DNA of 43,437 nt, from NCBI GenBank assembly GCA_013286045.1, contig JABDGM010000032.1, positions 1 to 43,437 on the forward strand, in the 5' to 3' direction. Both the position numbers and the translations under genes were made by a program. The DNA comes from Planctomycetota bacterium (GTDB lineage: Bacteria; Planctomycetota; Planctomycetia; Pirellulales; Lacipirellulaceae). Of this stretch, positions 19,553 through 29,383 are shown piece by piece. The notes below the pieces were generated by a model. It searched no databases. It had not been told where the DNA came from and saw nothing but the letters and a program-made list of their open reading frames with translations. Position 1 is the stretch's first letter, and every line of letters begins with the position of its first letter.

Positions 19553-19631
19553 CTCCTAACAGCGCACTATCAATTGCTCATAGATATAACCGCAATTGGC
19601 ACGCACGAGCCGCCACTATAACTTCTCACCT

Positions 19632-20654
19632 TTAATAATCTTGCAAGGATGGCGATCGAACTCGCTTTACTTCGTGTTCCGGTGCGTACATTGCAGCGGC
19701 TCGCCCGAGCCGGGCGGCCACGCTTAACCTGAGCACTTTCGGAAATAGAACTTCGACATGTTCTCCATATCGCATGATCCACCAAGAAATCTCGCCGTAC
19801 CCAGAAACCTTAACCTTAAACAATAGCGAACCGTCGTTCATCGGCCGGAGCTGTTGTGACTTGTGCCACTGTACCCGCGCAATGCTTGGCGCCACGACGG
19901 CCGAAAACCTTAAGATGACAATGTTTCGCTGTTTGTGAGGCCCTGGGCTTATATTCCAAGCGTCCCCAGCAATCGCCTCCCAACTGAAATTCCTAGGCTT
20001 CGAGAACTTCGTTTTGGTTAGGCGCGGTTCAGTGATCGATACAAGGTTGAATAGCCTCAACTCATTGTGATTAGACGAGTGACCCACCACATACCAAGAG
20101 TATTCATTAAAAATTAATCGGTACGGTCGGAACGTCGTCTCTCTCAGCTCGGTACCATTGAGCACTCGGTAGGCCATCTTGATTTCCTGCAGCGACGCTA
20201 TAGCGTCCAAGATCACGCGATAGTTGACAACGATCTGAGAGAGGTCCGCTAACTTGCGTGAGGTGAACTCGATGCACCTAGTCATGCGAGAGAACTTGCG
20301 GCGAGCAGCCGGGCTTGTGCTCCTAACGATTTTCTTGACGGCAGTCTTCAGATCGCTGTAGAAGGGGACGTGGTGATTCTGCACCGTTGCGCTAATGGCC
20401 CACATCGCAAAGAGTTCATCGACCGTAAGGTCAGTCGGACGACGATGTTGATCGCGTTTAAGGAAATAGATGTGGGTCTTCTCGTCGTTGACGATCGGCA
20501 CACCCGCTGCCCTAAGGGCCTGCAGGTCGCGAAAAAACGTTCTGCGCGTTACGCCAAGTAGTTTTGCAATTCCGTCGGCGGTACGCCCCCGTCGCTGATC
20601 GAACAACCTTAACAGCTTTATTACGCGAATCAGCCGACGACTTTGACTAAGCAT
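19632..20654 (-). CDS. WYL-domain helix-turn-helix transcriptional regulator
   Basis: 340 residues. Residues ~5-65 form a DeoR-like winged helix-turn-helix (TADGIAKLLGVTRRTFFRDL, then a wing with FLKRD). Residues ~160-245 form the WYL domain (FRPYRLIFNEYSWYVVGHSS, then LRLFNLVSI), and the C-terminal part (~250-330) is the WCX-type extension. WYL regulators sense small molecules or nucleic acids and control processes from DNA repair to phage defence. No defence operon is evident here. A membrane-anchored small protein lies 39 bases upstream on the same strand. Confidence 0.92.
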   Translation of the reverse strand: MLSQSRRLIRVIKLLRLFDQRRGRTADGIAKLLGVTRRTFFRDLQALRAAGVPIVNDEKTHIYFLKRDQHRRPTDLTVDELFAMWAISATVQNHHVPFYSDLKTAVKKIVRSTSPAARRKFSRMTRCIEFTSRKLADLSQIVVNYRVILDAIASLQEIKMAYRVLNGTELRETTFRPYRLIFNEYSWYVVGHSSNHNELRLFNLVSITEPRLTKTKFSKPRNFSWEAIAGDAWNISPGPHKQRNIVILRFSAVVAPSIARVQWHKSQQLRPMNDGSLLFKVKVSGYGEISWWIMRYGEHVEVLFPKVLRLSVAARLGRAAAMYAPEHEVKRVRSPSLQDY

Positions 20655-20693
20655 AGAGCAAACGCTTCATAAGAACAGTGATAACCCACCGTC

Positions 20694-21176
20694 TTATATA
20701 GCATCATGCTTATTCATCTCGCTCTGCCAGTTCAGCCAGAAGGCTAGCTCGTGTTCAAAGCGCGGTTGCGCGTCTTCGATCCTACGCAGTTCGGTATCGA
20801 GGTGCGCCGATTCAATCAGCACTCCGGTCGTCGACGTTAGATAAAAATCAGCCCCTTCGACGCCCGGGTTCGTGTCGATTAGCAGAATATCGACGTAGTG
20901 GAGTTCGGGTCGCAAGTGAACACCGATCGAGCGCGTCCTACCGCTTTCAGATATTACCGAACACTGAGTAAAGACGATGCTTTCACCCGGGATCTTAAAG
21001 AACCTGCCTGCGGCTGGGGATAGGGGCGCAAGCTTGCCGCGTGAACCGACGTAAGCTGCGAGCGAATCCAGGGGCTCCGGCGCTGGCGGCTTACTGGCGA
21101 GCATGATCGTGACGGCCGCAACAATGGCGACTGCTACAAATACTATGATCGCTCGCAGTGGGGTTGAAGTTCGCAT
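20694..21176 (-). CDS. Membrane-anchored protein of unknown function
   Basis: 160 residues with one N-terminal membrane helix or uncleaved signal anchor (residues 8-27, LRAIIVFVAVAIVAAVTIML) and an exported ~130-residue domain with mixed strands and helices. No family is recognised. It is followed 39 bases later by the WYL regulator on the same strand, so the two may be co-transcribed. Confidence 0.65.
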   Translation of the reverse strand: MRTSTPLRAIIVFVAVAIVAAVTIMLASKPPAPEPLDSLAAYVGSRGKLAPLSPAAGRFFKIPGESIVFTQCSVISESGRTRSIGVHLRPELHYVDILLIDTNPGVEGADFYLTSTTGVLIESAHLDTELRRIEDAQPRFEHELAFWLNWQSEMNKHDAI

Positions 21177-21378
21177 TTCGGCTACTGCTCGATCCTCAGC
21201 ATAGAGTCGTTCCCGTTATTTTATCGCGGCGCGCGCTTATTGCGGCACTACCCTCCTCGAATACGCCGGAAGTCGCGAGCCGTCGGGGGTTGGGCTCGGT
21301 ATGGCTGGAGAGCGCAATGCGACCCACAAAACTGTTCATTTTATTGTACCCCACCTAGGGGGATGCTATCCTGAAAAG

Positions 21379-23532
21379 ATGCTGTTCCGCCGCCTTCGCT
21401 TCGAACCTTTGGAGTCGCGCCGTCTACTCGCCGGGCTGGTGAAATATATCAATCCGGCAACAGGCAACGATACGAATAGCGGTGACGTCAGCGCGCCTTG
21501 GGCAACACTCGAAAAGGCCGAACACTTTGCTGCGGCAAGTCCCGGCGCAATGTCGGAGCTGGACATCGACACATCAGTCGCGCCGCTCTATGTGGCCGAC
21601 GACAGTGTTCAGTTCAACGGCGCAGCTGGCCAAGGACTGATGATCAAGAGCGCCACAAACGACTTAGCGGACGTGCGCTTCTGGCATATGGTCGATGGAT
21701 CGGAGGCAGTTGCTTACGACACTTACTATCACACGAGCGGCCATTCGAATGTCTACGTTCTCGTGACGGGTGCTAACAGCGCAATCTGGGAGTATATGGG
21801 CGGGCGCGGCGACAACCTCAAGTGGTTGGCACAAATTAAGGAACTTGGCAACTCGTCGACAACGTACAACGACCCTGCGAATCTTACCACACTCGCCAAC
21901 AACGCTTGGACGTTTTGGACCGGGTTCGACGGCTCCAACTACGTGACGCTGTTCAACGCCAATGGCGATCCGAGCGGACGGCAGTTCGCTGTTAGCAACC
22001 ACACGACAACAAATAATGCTCTCGAAATTGATTACGGCACAATCAGCAAAGTCTGCCTTGGCGGTCAATCTGGGGTCAATGCGAGCGGAGTGCTACAGCC
22101 CGGCGACGTAATTCATGCTGAGCAAGGCGCGAAGGTCACCGACTGCATCCTTTATGCCGGCTCGACTCACGCGGCGTTATCAGGGGCCGGCGCCGCAGTA
22201 ACGTGGACTCGTGACACGTTCGGCCAAGGCCCCGGCTGGCAGGGCAACGGCGCATATACTACGTGTGTGTGGTTCTCTCAGGATGCGGCAACAAATCCTC
22301 CGATCTTTATCGACTGCAACTGCCCGGCGGTGTTTGGAAAGCGTGGAAGCGTAACCGGCTGTGATTTCGTAGGCAGTAACGACCTCGGCTTCCTTAATTC
22401 GCTTGGAAATTTCGTGTACAGCCACAATGTCGGTGGCAACACGGCCCGCATTACGATCGTGGGCACAACGCCGACAAGCTCTGTCCTTCACGGCATGATC
22501 TCCTATGCCTCCAATATCACACTGGCCGCAGTGGGCTGCCTGACCGGTGACACCACGATGCGCTCGGGAACACTGCTCAATACAATCGCGTTCAACAATA
22601 CGAATGACAATTCCACGCTCGACATCTCGGATAGCGTAATCTACCTGAACATCGCTGGGGTAAACGGTTCGCACTTCCCATTCGTTCGCGGCAACGTAAA
22701 TTTACAATCGTGCACGATCATCGACCAGCAGTTTTTGACCGGGTGGGCCTTCACTCGGCCGATAATCGACGCGAGCCAAGGAATTTTGCACCTGACGGTA
22801 AATGATTGCATCCTCGATCTGCGATCTTCCGACGGCGCGCCAGTGGTTATCGCTAGCAACCTGAACTTGAGCGGCGACGATACGCTCGTTGCCAATCGGA
22901 ATATCTTCGTGTCGCCGAATGCCGTCTACGGCCTTACGATAGGCAATAAAACAGTCCTTCAAATGCAGGCGCTCGGCTATGAAGCCGGGTCGATCGCCGA
23001 TGCAAACAACTCTCAGGCTAAGCTGCTTGGCCAGACGGGTCGCGTTCTTACTGGGTCGATAGCGCTGGGCAAAGCAGTGATACGCATGAATGCTGCCGAT
23101 AGGACCGGGCAGATATTTGCGAACCGCACGGGCACGGGTGCCTACGAGGTCGCAGCGCCGAGCGACGCAGTTTATTCAATCATCGGCGATTATAATCACA
23201 ACGGGACGGTCGACTCGGCGGATTACGTGGTGTGGCGGCATGCGATGGGTTCGGTAGTGCAAGCGTTCACAAGCGCTGATGGCAATGGAGATGGAACGGT
23301 CGATTCGCTCGACTATGATGTGTGTCGCTCGCATTTTGGGCAGAGCATCGTGATTGCAGCGGAGCAAGTAGCGGTAGCCGAATCCGTCGAAGAGAAGTCG
23401 GCAGTCGCGGCACCCTCTTTAGATTCGTCCCGCGAGGCGGCCATTCTATATTGGCTGCGGTCTCGCACCAGCGACAATGACGATTGCGTCAGTCCGGGCC
23501 AGCACAAGCGGCATGTCTGGCGAATGGTTTAG
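21379..23532 (+). CDS. Secreted LEPR-XLL, parallel beta-helix-like, dockerin-containing protein
   Basis: 717 residues from the ATG at 21379; an upstream in-frame ATG at 21301 would put 26 residues before the LEPR-XLL motif, which normally stands at the N-terminus (here RFEPLESRRLLAG, residues 7-19). Residues ~20-590 open with INPATGNDTNSG, the usual entry to right-handed parallel beta-helix domains, and look repetitive and Asn/Thr/Gly-rich. A dockerin-like pair follows at ~602-654 (GDYNHNGTVDSADYVVWR, DGNGDGTVDSLDYD), each a calcium-binding loop. A Ser/Ala/Glu-rich tail ends the protein. Probably secreted; a polysaccharide-binding or -degrading role is possible but no catalytic residues can be named. 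Confidence 0.9.
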   Translation: MLFRRLRFEPLESRRLLAGLVKYINPATGNDTNSGDVSAPWATLEKAEHFAAASPGAMSELDIDTSVAPLYVADDSVQFNGAAGQGLMIKSATNDLADVRFWHMVDGSEAVAYDTYYHTSGHSNVYVLVTGANSAIWEYMGGRGDNLKWLAQIKELGNSSTTYNDPANLTTLANNAWTFWTGFDGSNYVTLFNANGDPSGRQFAVSNHTTTNNALEIDYGTISKVCLGGQSGVNASGVLQPGDVIHAEQGAKVTDCILYAGSTHAALSGAGAAVTWTRDTFGQGPGWQGNGAYTTCVWFSQDAATNPPIFIDCNCPAVFGKRGSVTGCDFVGSNDLGFLNSLGNFVYSHNVGGNTARITIVGTTPTSSVLHGMISYASNITLAAVGCLTGDTTMRSGTLLNTIAFNNTNDNSTLDISDSVIYLNIAGVNGSHFPFVRGNVNLQSCTIIDQQFLTGWAFTRPIIDASQGILHLTVNDCILDLRSSDGAPVVIASNLNLSGDDTLVANRNIFVSPNAVYGLTIGNKTVLQMQALGYEAGSIADANNSQAKLLGQTGRVLTGSIALGKAVIRMNAADRTGQIFANRTGTGAYEVAAPSDAVYSIIGDYNHNGTVDSADYVVWRHAMGSVVQAFTSADGNGDGTVDSLDYDVCRSHFGQSIVIAAEQVAVAESVEEKSAVAAPSLDSSREAAILYWLRSRTSDNDDCVSPGQHKRHVWRMV

Positions 23533-23696
23533 CTTTGCGTTTCCTTGATGTGCCGCGTCTTTTACCGCAGCCACACGATCGCCTTTGCTGATTGAACATG
23601 CCTACCATCCTAGTGCGCACAAAGTCGGGCGAATGCCGTAGCGTACCACACGACATACTTGCGTAGGACGCCCATCGGCGTATCGCGCTTTCTTCC

Positions 23697-26600
23697 CTAT
23701 TGCGAAGATTTTTCCGCGTCCGACTGCCGCGTCGAGCTTTCATCTTCGTGGTCTGGTCGTGACGTTTTGTGCCGATCGCACAGATACTTGCCGGCAAGCG
23801 TCGCGCTGTAGCGATTGAACGGACCACGCGTAACGCACTCTTTCCAATATTTCTCGGCCTTGTCTTTGTCGCCCGCCAGGTCGTAGGCTCGGCCGAGAAA
23901 ATACTCATAGTTACAGCGGCTGTTCTTGTTGATGTCTTTTTCGAGTTGCGCGTCGAATTTCTGCAAGGTCGCGTCCGACAATTCCTTGCCATCTAAAACG
24001 TCGCAGACGACGATGTTCACATCGCTATAGGCCGGCTGCTTCTCGCGAAACGCTTCGCTCAGCCGGCGCGTTTCCTTGATCGCCGTGGCCGCATCATCGT
24101 CCTTTTTCAGTTCCTTGGCGACGAAGGCGAGGTACAGCTCTTCGTAGACCAGATCGTCATCCTCGGGTTTCTTGGCCTTGGCCAATTCGAGTGCGCGCTG
24201 AGAATCGGCAAGCGCGGATTGCAAATCATTTTCTATGATGTGGAAGGTCGCGAGTTTCAGCTGACCGTCGAGCGAGGTTTTAATCCATCCGGCTTGGATG
24301 TAGTTATCCATAAGCTTGCGCGCCGCACTCAAGTCGCCGCGGCCGGTCCGGCGGCACCAGAAGTACCATTCGTCGCCGCTGCCCGTGGGATAATTCGTCG
24401 AAGTCTCCCGGGCCCATTTTTCCGAATCGTCCCAGTGGCCCAGGCCTTCGCAAACTCGGCTGGCGAGCAACATCCCCCAAGCCGACCAAGTCTCGGCCGC
24501 CGCGACGGCGTGCGGTTCTGCTTCGGCCCAGTTGCCCTTATCGATAAAATTGTTGGCGATGATGCTGTGTACAGAAGCGTGCTCCAGGCCGAGGTCCTCG
24601 ACTCTGAAGAAACGTTCGAGTGTCGGCAGCCACATATCGTCCTCGCCTCCCGCGCGGTAGGAGTCGGCCAAGTCGACATAGGCGTCCTTGGTCGGACTGA
24701 GGGCGATCGATCGCTCGTAACATCGCTTCGCATCTTCGTATTTCTTGAGATTGTAATACATCGCTCCAAGCCGATAAAAAATAGTGGGATCTTCGCCGGC
24801 TTGCGATTCCCACTCGGCCGTCTGCTCGAACGTCGGGTTCTCGACCAGGCCCGACTCGATCCGCAACGGCTGGGGCGAGTGGGGTGAGATCGCACGATAG
24901 TCGGCCGCCCAAAGTGTCCGCATTTGTGGACCCAACTTATCCCACCAAGTGTCCGAGAGTGTAGCCGTCGCTTCCAACATGCCCGTGTAGGTAAGACTGC
25001 GATCGTAGAACGCGTCTCGCGAAGCATCGAATCCGCGGGCGTTGCGGTCGGGGCCGTCCGGCGCGGTCCAGACGCGTGACATCAGTGGGAGCATGTTTCC
25101 CCGCGCGTCGACGATCGACATGTCTCCGATAATCTCCAAAAAACGCTTTGGGTCGCGCGATCTGTTCACCGAGAAACTTTCGATGAACCGTGCGTAGCGG
25201 TGGCCTTTGATGGCTGGCAAAATGGCCGCGACTTCCTCCGCGTGCGACGACTCGGTCGCGTTGAGTGAAATATGCAAATAGTTAGCCGCTTGAACGAACT
25301 GTTCTTCGAAGATCACTTCGCCAAGCGCCGACCAGGAGGGTTCGCCTTTGTCATCGGCGGTCCGAGAGGCGGCTCGCAACGCCTCGACAATAGGGCTCGT
25401 GGCCGCCGCGTATTGACCGGCGGATTTGGTGGCGGCGCTAGCAGGCTTATCGTCTTTTTTTGCGTCGTCGTCTTTTGTAGTTTCCTCGGCGTCATTGTTA
25501 GGAAGTCCATTGGCGGCATCGCGGACGCCTTGGGGCGTGTCTTCGAGCGCGGCGATTCGGGCTGGCAGAAAATGCGCGAGGGCGGCCGGAGCGTAGTAAG
25601 CGCCTGTGCGCCCAACCGATAGCGTGGCGTTGACCGTCAGTGCGGCATAGACACCGTACTCTTCGGGACAGATCGCCATCGTTTGCTTCGCAGAATCGAA
25701 CATCCAGCGATCATCGCCGAAGGCGCGAGCCTGCTCGAATGAAAGTCGCTGCGCAAGTTGGCGCAGACTCCGGCGCTGCTGGAATACGGCTTGTATGGGC
25801 TCGCGCTCAAACATGCAGTAGGGCTCGACCAGCTCAAGCCAAACGGGCTTCAGTGATATCTCGGACTGTTGTTCGCGCAGTTTATCGATCTGCTTTAGTT
25901 CATTGAGCGCGTCGCCGTGCAGGCCGACGACCGCGCGAACGTACGCCCGCGCGGCATGCGCTTGCCAATCGTTCGGATGCGCCGCAACCATTCGCTCGGC
26001 ATAGAGCAAAGCGCGAGCGACGAACACCTCGGTGTCGCTCTTCCAGTGGTGCTCGGTCATAAGCGAAAGATTTGCATAACCGCGAGCCAAGACGGCAAGC
26101 CATGCTCGCGATTCGCCTTTCTCGGCAATCGCCGCGTGTGCGGCCCGAACTACGGCAAACTCAGATACAAAATTCATCTCTAGGAGCTGGCCTTCGATTG
26201 AATCAGGCGGCAAGTTCTCTTCGTTCGAGGGCTTCGCATGACCCTCAAAACCGAGCGCTCTCAGCTTGTCCGCCAGATCGCCAGCGATCATAGGTTGGAG
26301 CTTCTCGACTTCGTTTAGAATCACTCGTGCATCATGCGGCTTTTCTTTGTTTGCAGGCAGCAGTTCTCCGGGTTTCGCAGCGAGCCAAAGCTGGTACCGC
26401 ACGCTGCCATCGAATTGGCACCGTACGGAGACAAAAACGTCCTGATTATCGCGTTTTACCGAGTCCGGAAATATTTCGCCAAGCGTTTCATCGCGCGTGT
26501 TCAGGGCGAGTTCGTCACGGGCGGCGATTAATAACGCCTGTCGGCCAAGCTCACGCAGAAGCCGCCAGTTCGGAACGGTGCTGTTCTGGATCGGGAGATA

Positions 26601-26774
26601 CTCAGTGTGCAGGCAAAGGAGACGAGGCAATTTGCCGGCCGACGCTTTATCCGTTGTTGACGGGGGACTGTCGTCGGCGCGTGACGCGGTCGCGATACAG
26701 ACGATCATCCCAAGAGCGATGGCAATAAACGACCCTATTTCAAGAATGCACGGACGTAAACTATGGTTTGGCAT
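23697..26774 (-). CDS. Large exported TPR-repeat protein
   Basis: 1025 residues with an N-terminal signal peptide or anchor (residues ~13-33, IGSFIAIALGMIVCIATASRA). The body is mostly helical, with clear TPR units in the C-terminal half (AMYYNLKKYEDAKRCYERSI; AFVAKELKKDDDAATAIKET; FLGRAYDLAGDKDKAEKYWK). A low-complexity Asp/Lys stretch lies near 425-445. It is probably a periplasmic scaffold for a protein complex. Its ribosome-binding region is a run of nine G, ten bases before the ATG, whose length could vary by slippage. No partner gene is evident. Confidence 0.9.
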   Translation of the reverse strand: MPNHSLRPCILEIGSFIAIALGMIVCIATASRADDSPPSTTDKASAGKLPRLLCLHTEYLPIQNSTVPNWRLLRELGRQALLIAARDELALNTRDETLGEIFPDSVKRDNQDVFVSVRCQFDGSVRYQLWLAAKPGELLPANKEKPHDARVILNEVEKLQPMIAGDLADKLRALGFEGHAKPSNEENLPPDSIEGQLLEMNFVSEFAVVRAAHAAIAEKGESRAWLAVLARGYANLSLMTEHHWKSDTEVFVARALLYAERMVAAHPNDWQAHAARAYVRAVVGLHGDALNELKQIDKLREQQSEISLKPVWLELVEPYCMFEREPIQAVFQQRRSLRQLAQRLSFEQARAFGDDRWMFDSAKQTMAICPEEYGVYAALTVNATLSVGRTGAYYAPAALAHFLPARIAALEDTPQGVRDAANGLPNNDAEETTKDDDAKKDDKPASAATKSAGQYAAATSPIVEALRAASRTADDKGEPSWSALGEVIFEEQFVQAANYLHISLNATESSHAEEVAAILPAIKGHRYARFIESFSVNRSRDPKRFLEIIGDMSIVDARGNMLPLMSRVWTAPDGPDRNARGFDASRDAFYDRSLTYTGMLEATATLSDTWWDKLGPQMRTLWAADYRAISPHSPQPLRIESGLVENPTFEQTAEWESQAGEDPTIFYRLGAMYYNLKKYEDAKRCYERSIALSPTKDAYVDLADSYRAGGEDDMWLPTLERFFRVEDLGLEHASVHSIIANNFIDKGNWAEAEPHAVAAAETWSAWGMLLASRVCEGLGHWDDSEKWARETSTNYPTGSGDEWYFWCRRTGRGDLSAARKLMDNYIQAGWIKTSLDGQLKLATFHIIENDLQSALADSQRALELAKAKKPEDDDLVYEELYLAFVAKELKKDDDAATAIKETRRLSEAFREKQPAYSDVNIVVCDVLDGKELSDATLQKFDAQLEKDINKNSRCNYEYFLGRAYDLAGDKDKAEKYWKECVTRGPFNRYSATLAGKYLCDRHKTSRPDHEDESSTRQSDAEKSSQ

Positions 26775-26784
26775 CGACTTCTCG

Positions 26785-26793
26785 CCCCCCCCC
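26785..26793 (-). promoter_or_regulatory. G9 homopolymer in the ribosome-binding region of the TPR gene
   Basis: The plus strand has nine C in a row; the mRNA of the TPR gene therefore carries AAGGGGGGGGGCGAGAAG shortly before the ATG. It would serve as the Shine-Dalgarno sequence, and a change in its length would alter spacing. Phase variation is inference only. Confidence 0.55.
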
Positions 26794-27003
26794 TTCGTAT
26801 CGATTTACAATTAGAGCCAAGAAAAGACTCGAACGCAGCCATTTTTCGACTTCCTAATCATCGTGCCAGTCGCATCCGAGCTGCGCGCGAAACGAACAGT
26901 AAACGACTGCAACAGCCATACACGCATCGTAGCAGCGAGCGACCTGAGTATCGAGCAGCAGAGGGCACCAAACGGACTGCTAATCAGACGTGCGCCACGG
27001 TAT

Positions 27004-27237
27004 TTAATGGCTGCTCTCGGGGCTGTCCCCGGAAGGTCTTTCTCTCCCGGCGAATGGCAAAGTATATGGTAGCCGTCGGTATTTACCGCACCGCGCGCAC
27101 GTGATCGTGACCGACCAAGTTCCTTCGCCTCGAGCCAGTATTTGTGGGTCTGTTGCACGCTTCGGATTCGGGTGGTAATCGACTTTGGCAGTATCGCCGC
27201 AGCGTTCACACACGCCAGTTATTTCCTTCTCCTGCAT
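27004..27237 (-). CDS. Small zinc-ribbon protein
   Basis: 77 residues from the ATG at 27237, preceded by GAGGGG at ideal spacing; a longer reading from 27321 lacks such a site. Two CxxC knuckles, Cys10/Cys13 (VCERCGDTA) and CARCGKYR near residues 47-54, form a likely zinc ribbon. The rest is polar. The function is not known; similar small zinc-ribbon proteins are frequent in planctomycetes. Confidence 0.75.
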   Translation of the reverse strand: MQEKEITGVCERCGDTAKVDYHPNPKRATDPQILARGEGTWSVTITCARCGKYRRLPYTLPFAGRERPSGDSPESSH

Positions 27238-27298
27238 GTTTACCCCTCTAAGAAAAGTGTGCGCCGCCTGCGCGGATATCAACTCCGCCGAGTTGTCA

Positions 27299-27878
27299 CT
27301 AGCGGCGCCGATACGAACCAATTACCAACATCCCGAGCAGTAGAAGTGTGGAGGTGGTGGGCTCGGGAATTGGCGTTATCGGAATGTCGGAATTATAGCG
27401 AAGGCTGCCGTAGTTCCATGCGTAAGTCGCCAGTTCGTCATACTGCATGAAATCGACGGCGTAAGACGCGACGTTTCCGCTGGCGTTTAAATCGCATTGG
27501 AGCACTCGGAACCACCCCGAAAGATCGTTATCACCTCGACTTTGGCCGCTAAAGTCTAGACCTGGACTCTGCGGCCAAATATCGCGGCGTGCGTTAGGGT
27601 AGTAGCCAACCGTGGCAGGCGTCTGATTAAATCCCGCGAAAGACATCTCCCAAATTTCGAGGTTTCTGCTGACCAAAAACCGGATGTCGATTCCTTTGGG
27701 GGATACTGGCAGGGCCGGCGGCGGAAAAGGTATATCCGTCGGCAGGAGTGAATGTGCGAGTTTGCCCCTGCCCAACCCACGAGAGCTTCGCACTCGCGAA
27801 GTAAAAGATGTTGGCGGCGTTTGAAGTTACAGGCGATACAGTAATCAGCAAAAATCCCAAGATCGCGTTCCGTTTCAT
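27299..27878 (-). pseudogene. PEP-CTERM secreted protein, reading frame interrupted by a frameshift
   Basis: The gene starts well: GGGGGAG precedes the ATG at 27878 and a signal peptide follows (MKRNAILGFLLITVSPVTSNA). That frame stays open to about 27627, but the sensible continuation is in a second frame, open from 27793 to 27299, which ends in a clear PEP-CTERM anchor (PIPEPTTSTLLLLGMLVIG, then YRRR). The switch probably falls near 27690-27735, where GCCGCCGG and a run of five C occur. PEP-CTERM proteins are sorted to the outer envelope by exosortase. A sequencing error, a recent mutation or programmed frameshifting are all possible. About 190 residues if joined. Confidence 0.72.
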
Positions 27879-28205
27879 TGGCTCCCCCTATTCGTTCGAA
27901 TCCTCGCCGGAACGCCAAGCTCCATCGTCGCATGAGGTTGCAGAAACTGCAATTAGTGGCCCAACATCTAGTGCCAAAGTTAACTGAAAATCGGCGCTGA
28001 GCTGTGGGGTGCCAAACCTCACCCCGACGCTCCGCGCAATTCCTGGGGCATCAGGTGCGTTCGATATTTGGACAATAACTAGAAACGGTTCGCGTTCACT
28101 GACTGAGACAATTCGCAGCCGCTAGACGGCGACGCCATCGCGAATGTTTCTTGACAACTTAAATGGCCCCGGCGCGTCGCGAACGCCGGGGCGTTGTGGA
28201 TACGG
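27879..28205. other. Intergenic region without a gene
   Basis: No gene is supported in these 327 bases. The last 40 contain the hairpin reported separately after Ku. The start of the stretch should carry the promoter of the frameshifted PEP-CTERM gene. Confidence 0.5.
28166..28192 (-). terminator. GC-rich hairpin after Ku
   Basis: Perfect 9-base arms GCCCCGGCG (28166-28174) and CGCCGGGGC (28184-28192) around a 9-base loop, beginning 14 bases after the Ku stop codon. On the Ku strand only a weak T-rich stretch (ATTTAAGTT) follows, so it may be a poor intrinsic terminator or a 3'-end stabiliser. Confidence 0.5.
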
Positions 28206-29066
28206 CTAGCCAGACTTGCGTCGCTTGCCGGGTGACTTGGGCCGCATGCGAGTCCCCAGCTTCTTCGACCCCGGGCTCCGCGGTTTCTTAGCTTCGAGAC
28301 TGGCCTTCAGGGCCTCCATAAAGTTGATGGCCGGTGGACCGACATCGTCACCCTTAACTGTCGCCACATCTTTGCCGGCGATTTTGGCCTGCACCAGCGC
28401 TTCCATGCGTTCATTGTAGATATTGCGGTAGCTATCGAGTTCGGCATCCTTGGTGAGCGTGATGTCGATAAGCGTCTTTGCTAGTTTCACTTCTTGCGCT
28501 GATACGGGCGTTTCCGTTAGCTTGTCGTCAAACGCTGCCGCGGGTCGAACTGCAGCATCATAGTGGAGCACAGAGATAGCGAGCAGTCTTCCGACAGGCC
28601 GGAGCACTACCAGCTGCTCACGGTTCGAGATGACCACTTGTGCGAGGCCGACGACCTTTTCGGTCTGCATCGCTTTCTGCAGGACCGCGTAGGGTTTCTC
28701 ACCTTGTTTGCCGTCCGGCAGAAGATAATAGGTTTGGCCGGAATAATAGATCGGATCGATGGCGGCAGGAGGCACGAACTTGTCGATGGTCACCGCTCGA
28801 TCCCTTGCAGACCGCAGCTGATCGATTTCCTTGAGATCTATGATCGCATACTGGTCGGGACCGTACTCGTAACCCATAACGATTTCATCGTTCGGCACTT
28901 CGCCGTGGATGGGGCACGTCTTTTTGTAGCGAATTCGGCTGTGGCATTCTTCGTGAAGCTGATTCAGCGAGATACGTTCCTTCTCCGCTTCGAGGGCGGT
29001 GTAGCCTTTGACAGGAACGTTCACCAAACTCAGACGGATTGAACCGGACCAGCTCGGACGAAACAT
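28206..29066 (-). CDS. ku: Ku family DNA end-binding protein
   Basis: 286 residues. The bacterial Ku core is recognisable from the first residues (SWSGSIRLSLVNVPVKGY, then NQLHEECHSRIRYKKTCP and MGYEYGPDQYAIID) to ~250, with a basic tail (KKPRSPGSKKLGTRMRPK) of the kind that binds DNA or partners. Ku rings encircle double-strand break ends and recruit ligase LigD for end joining. No LigD is in this window; it may lie elsewhere. The next features upstream on the same strand are an SRAP relic and an SRAP gene, both DNA-repair linked, so the area may be a repair island. Confidence 0.95.
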   Translation of the reverse strand: MFRPSWSGSIRLSLVNVPVKGYTALEAEKERISLNQLHEECHSRIRYKKTCPIHGEVPNDEIVMGYEYGPDQYAIIDLKEIDQLRSARDRAVTIDKFVPPAAIDPIYYSGQTYYLLPDGKQGEKPYAVLQKAMQTEKVVGLAQVVISNREQLVVLRPVGRLLAISVLHYDAAVRPAAAFDDKLTETPVSAQEVKLAKTLIDITLTKDAELDSYRNIYNERMEALVQAKIAGKDVATVKGDDVGPPAINFMEALKASLEAKKPRSPGSKKLGTRMRPKSPGKRRKSG

Positions 29067-29383
29067 GGCGCAGCCTGCAGGACAAGATGAGAGGGGCTTT
29101 TCTTCATGCTAAGTCGAGCTCGCTGGAGCCCAAAGCGGATTCAGGCTGCTCATCTCGCGATTGCAGGCACGCGAGGCAGTACAATCACTACAACGTGAAC
29201 GGATGCTGAAGCAAGCGGGTGCGAGTTAGTTCTGTGGGGCGACCAATGCGGCTGGTAAATCCGATGCCTTGGAGCGTCCCCATCTTCTTGCGAACGCCAT
29301 CAAGCAACTGTAGATTTTTATCCGTTGGGTTTGGAAATCACCGTGAACGACACGTTCATTACGCTTCGGGTCTCAGTCTACCC
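29067..29383. other. Region without a confident gene
   Basis: No complete gene is convincing in these 317 bases. The minus strand has a short open stretch (about 29180-29330, including LLDGVRKKMGTLQG) without a start codon or recognisable family; it could be a relic. Confidence 0.3.

Noticed and set aside
24219-24887. 222-residue open frame on the plus strand inside the TPR gene
   Set aside because: Antisense to a well supported 1025-residue protein; its composition is that of a mirrored high-GC gene and no family is recognisable.
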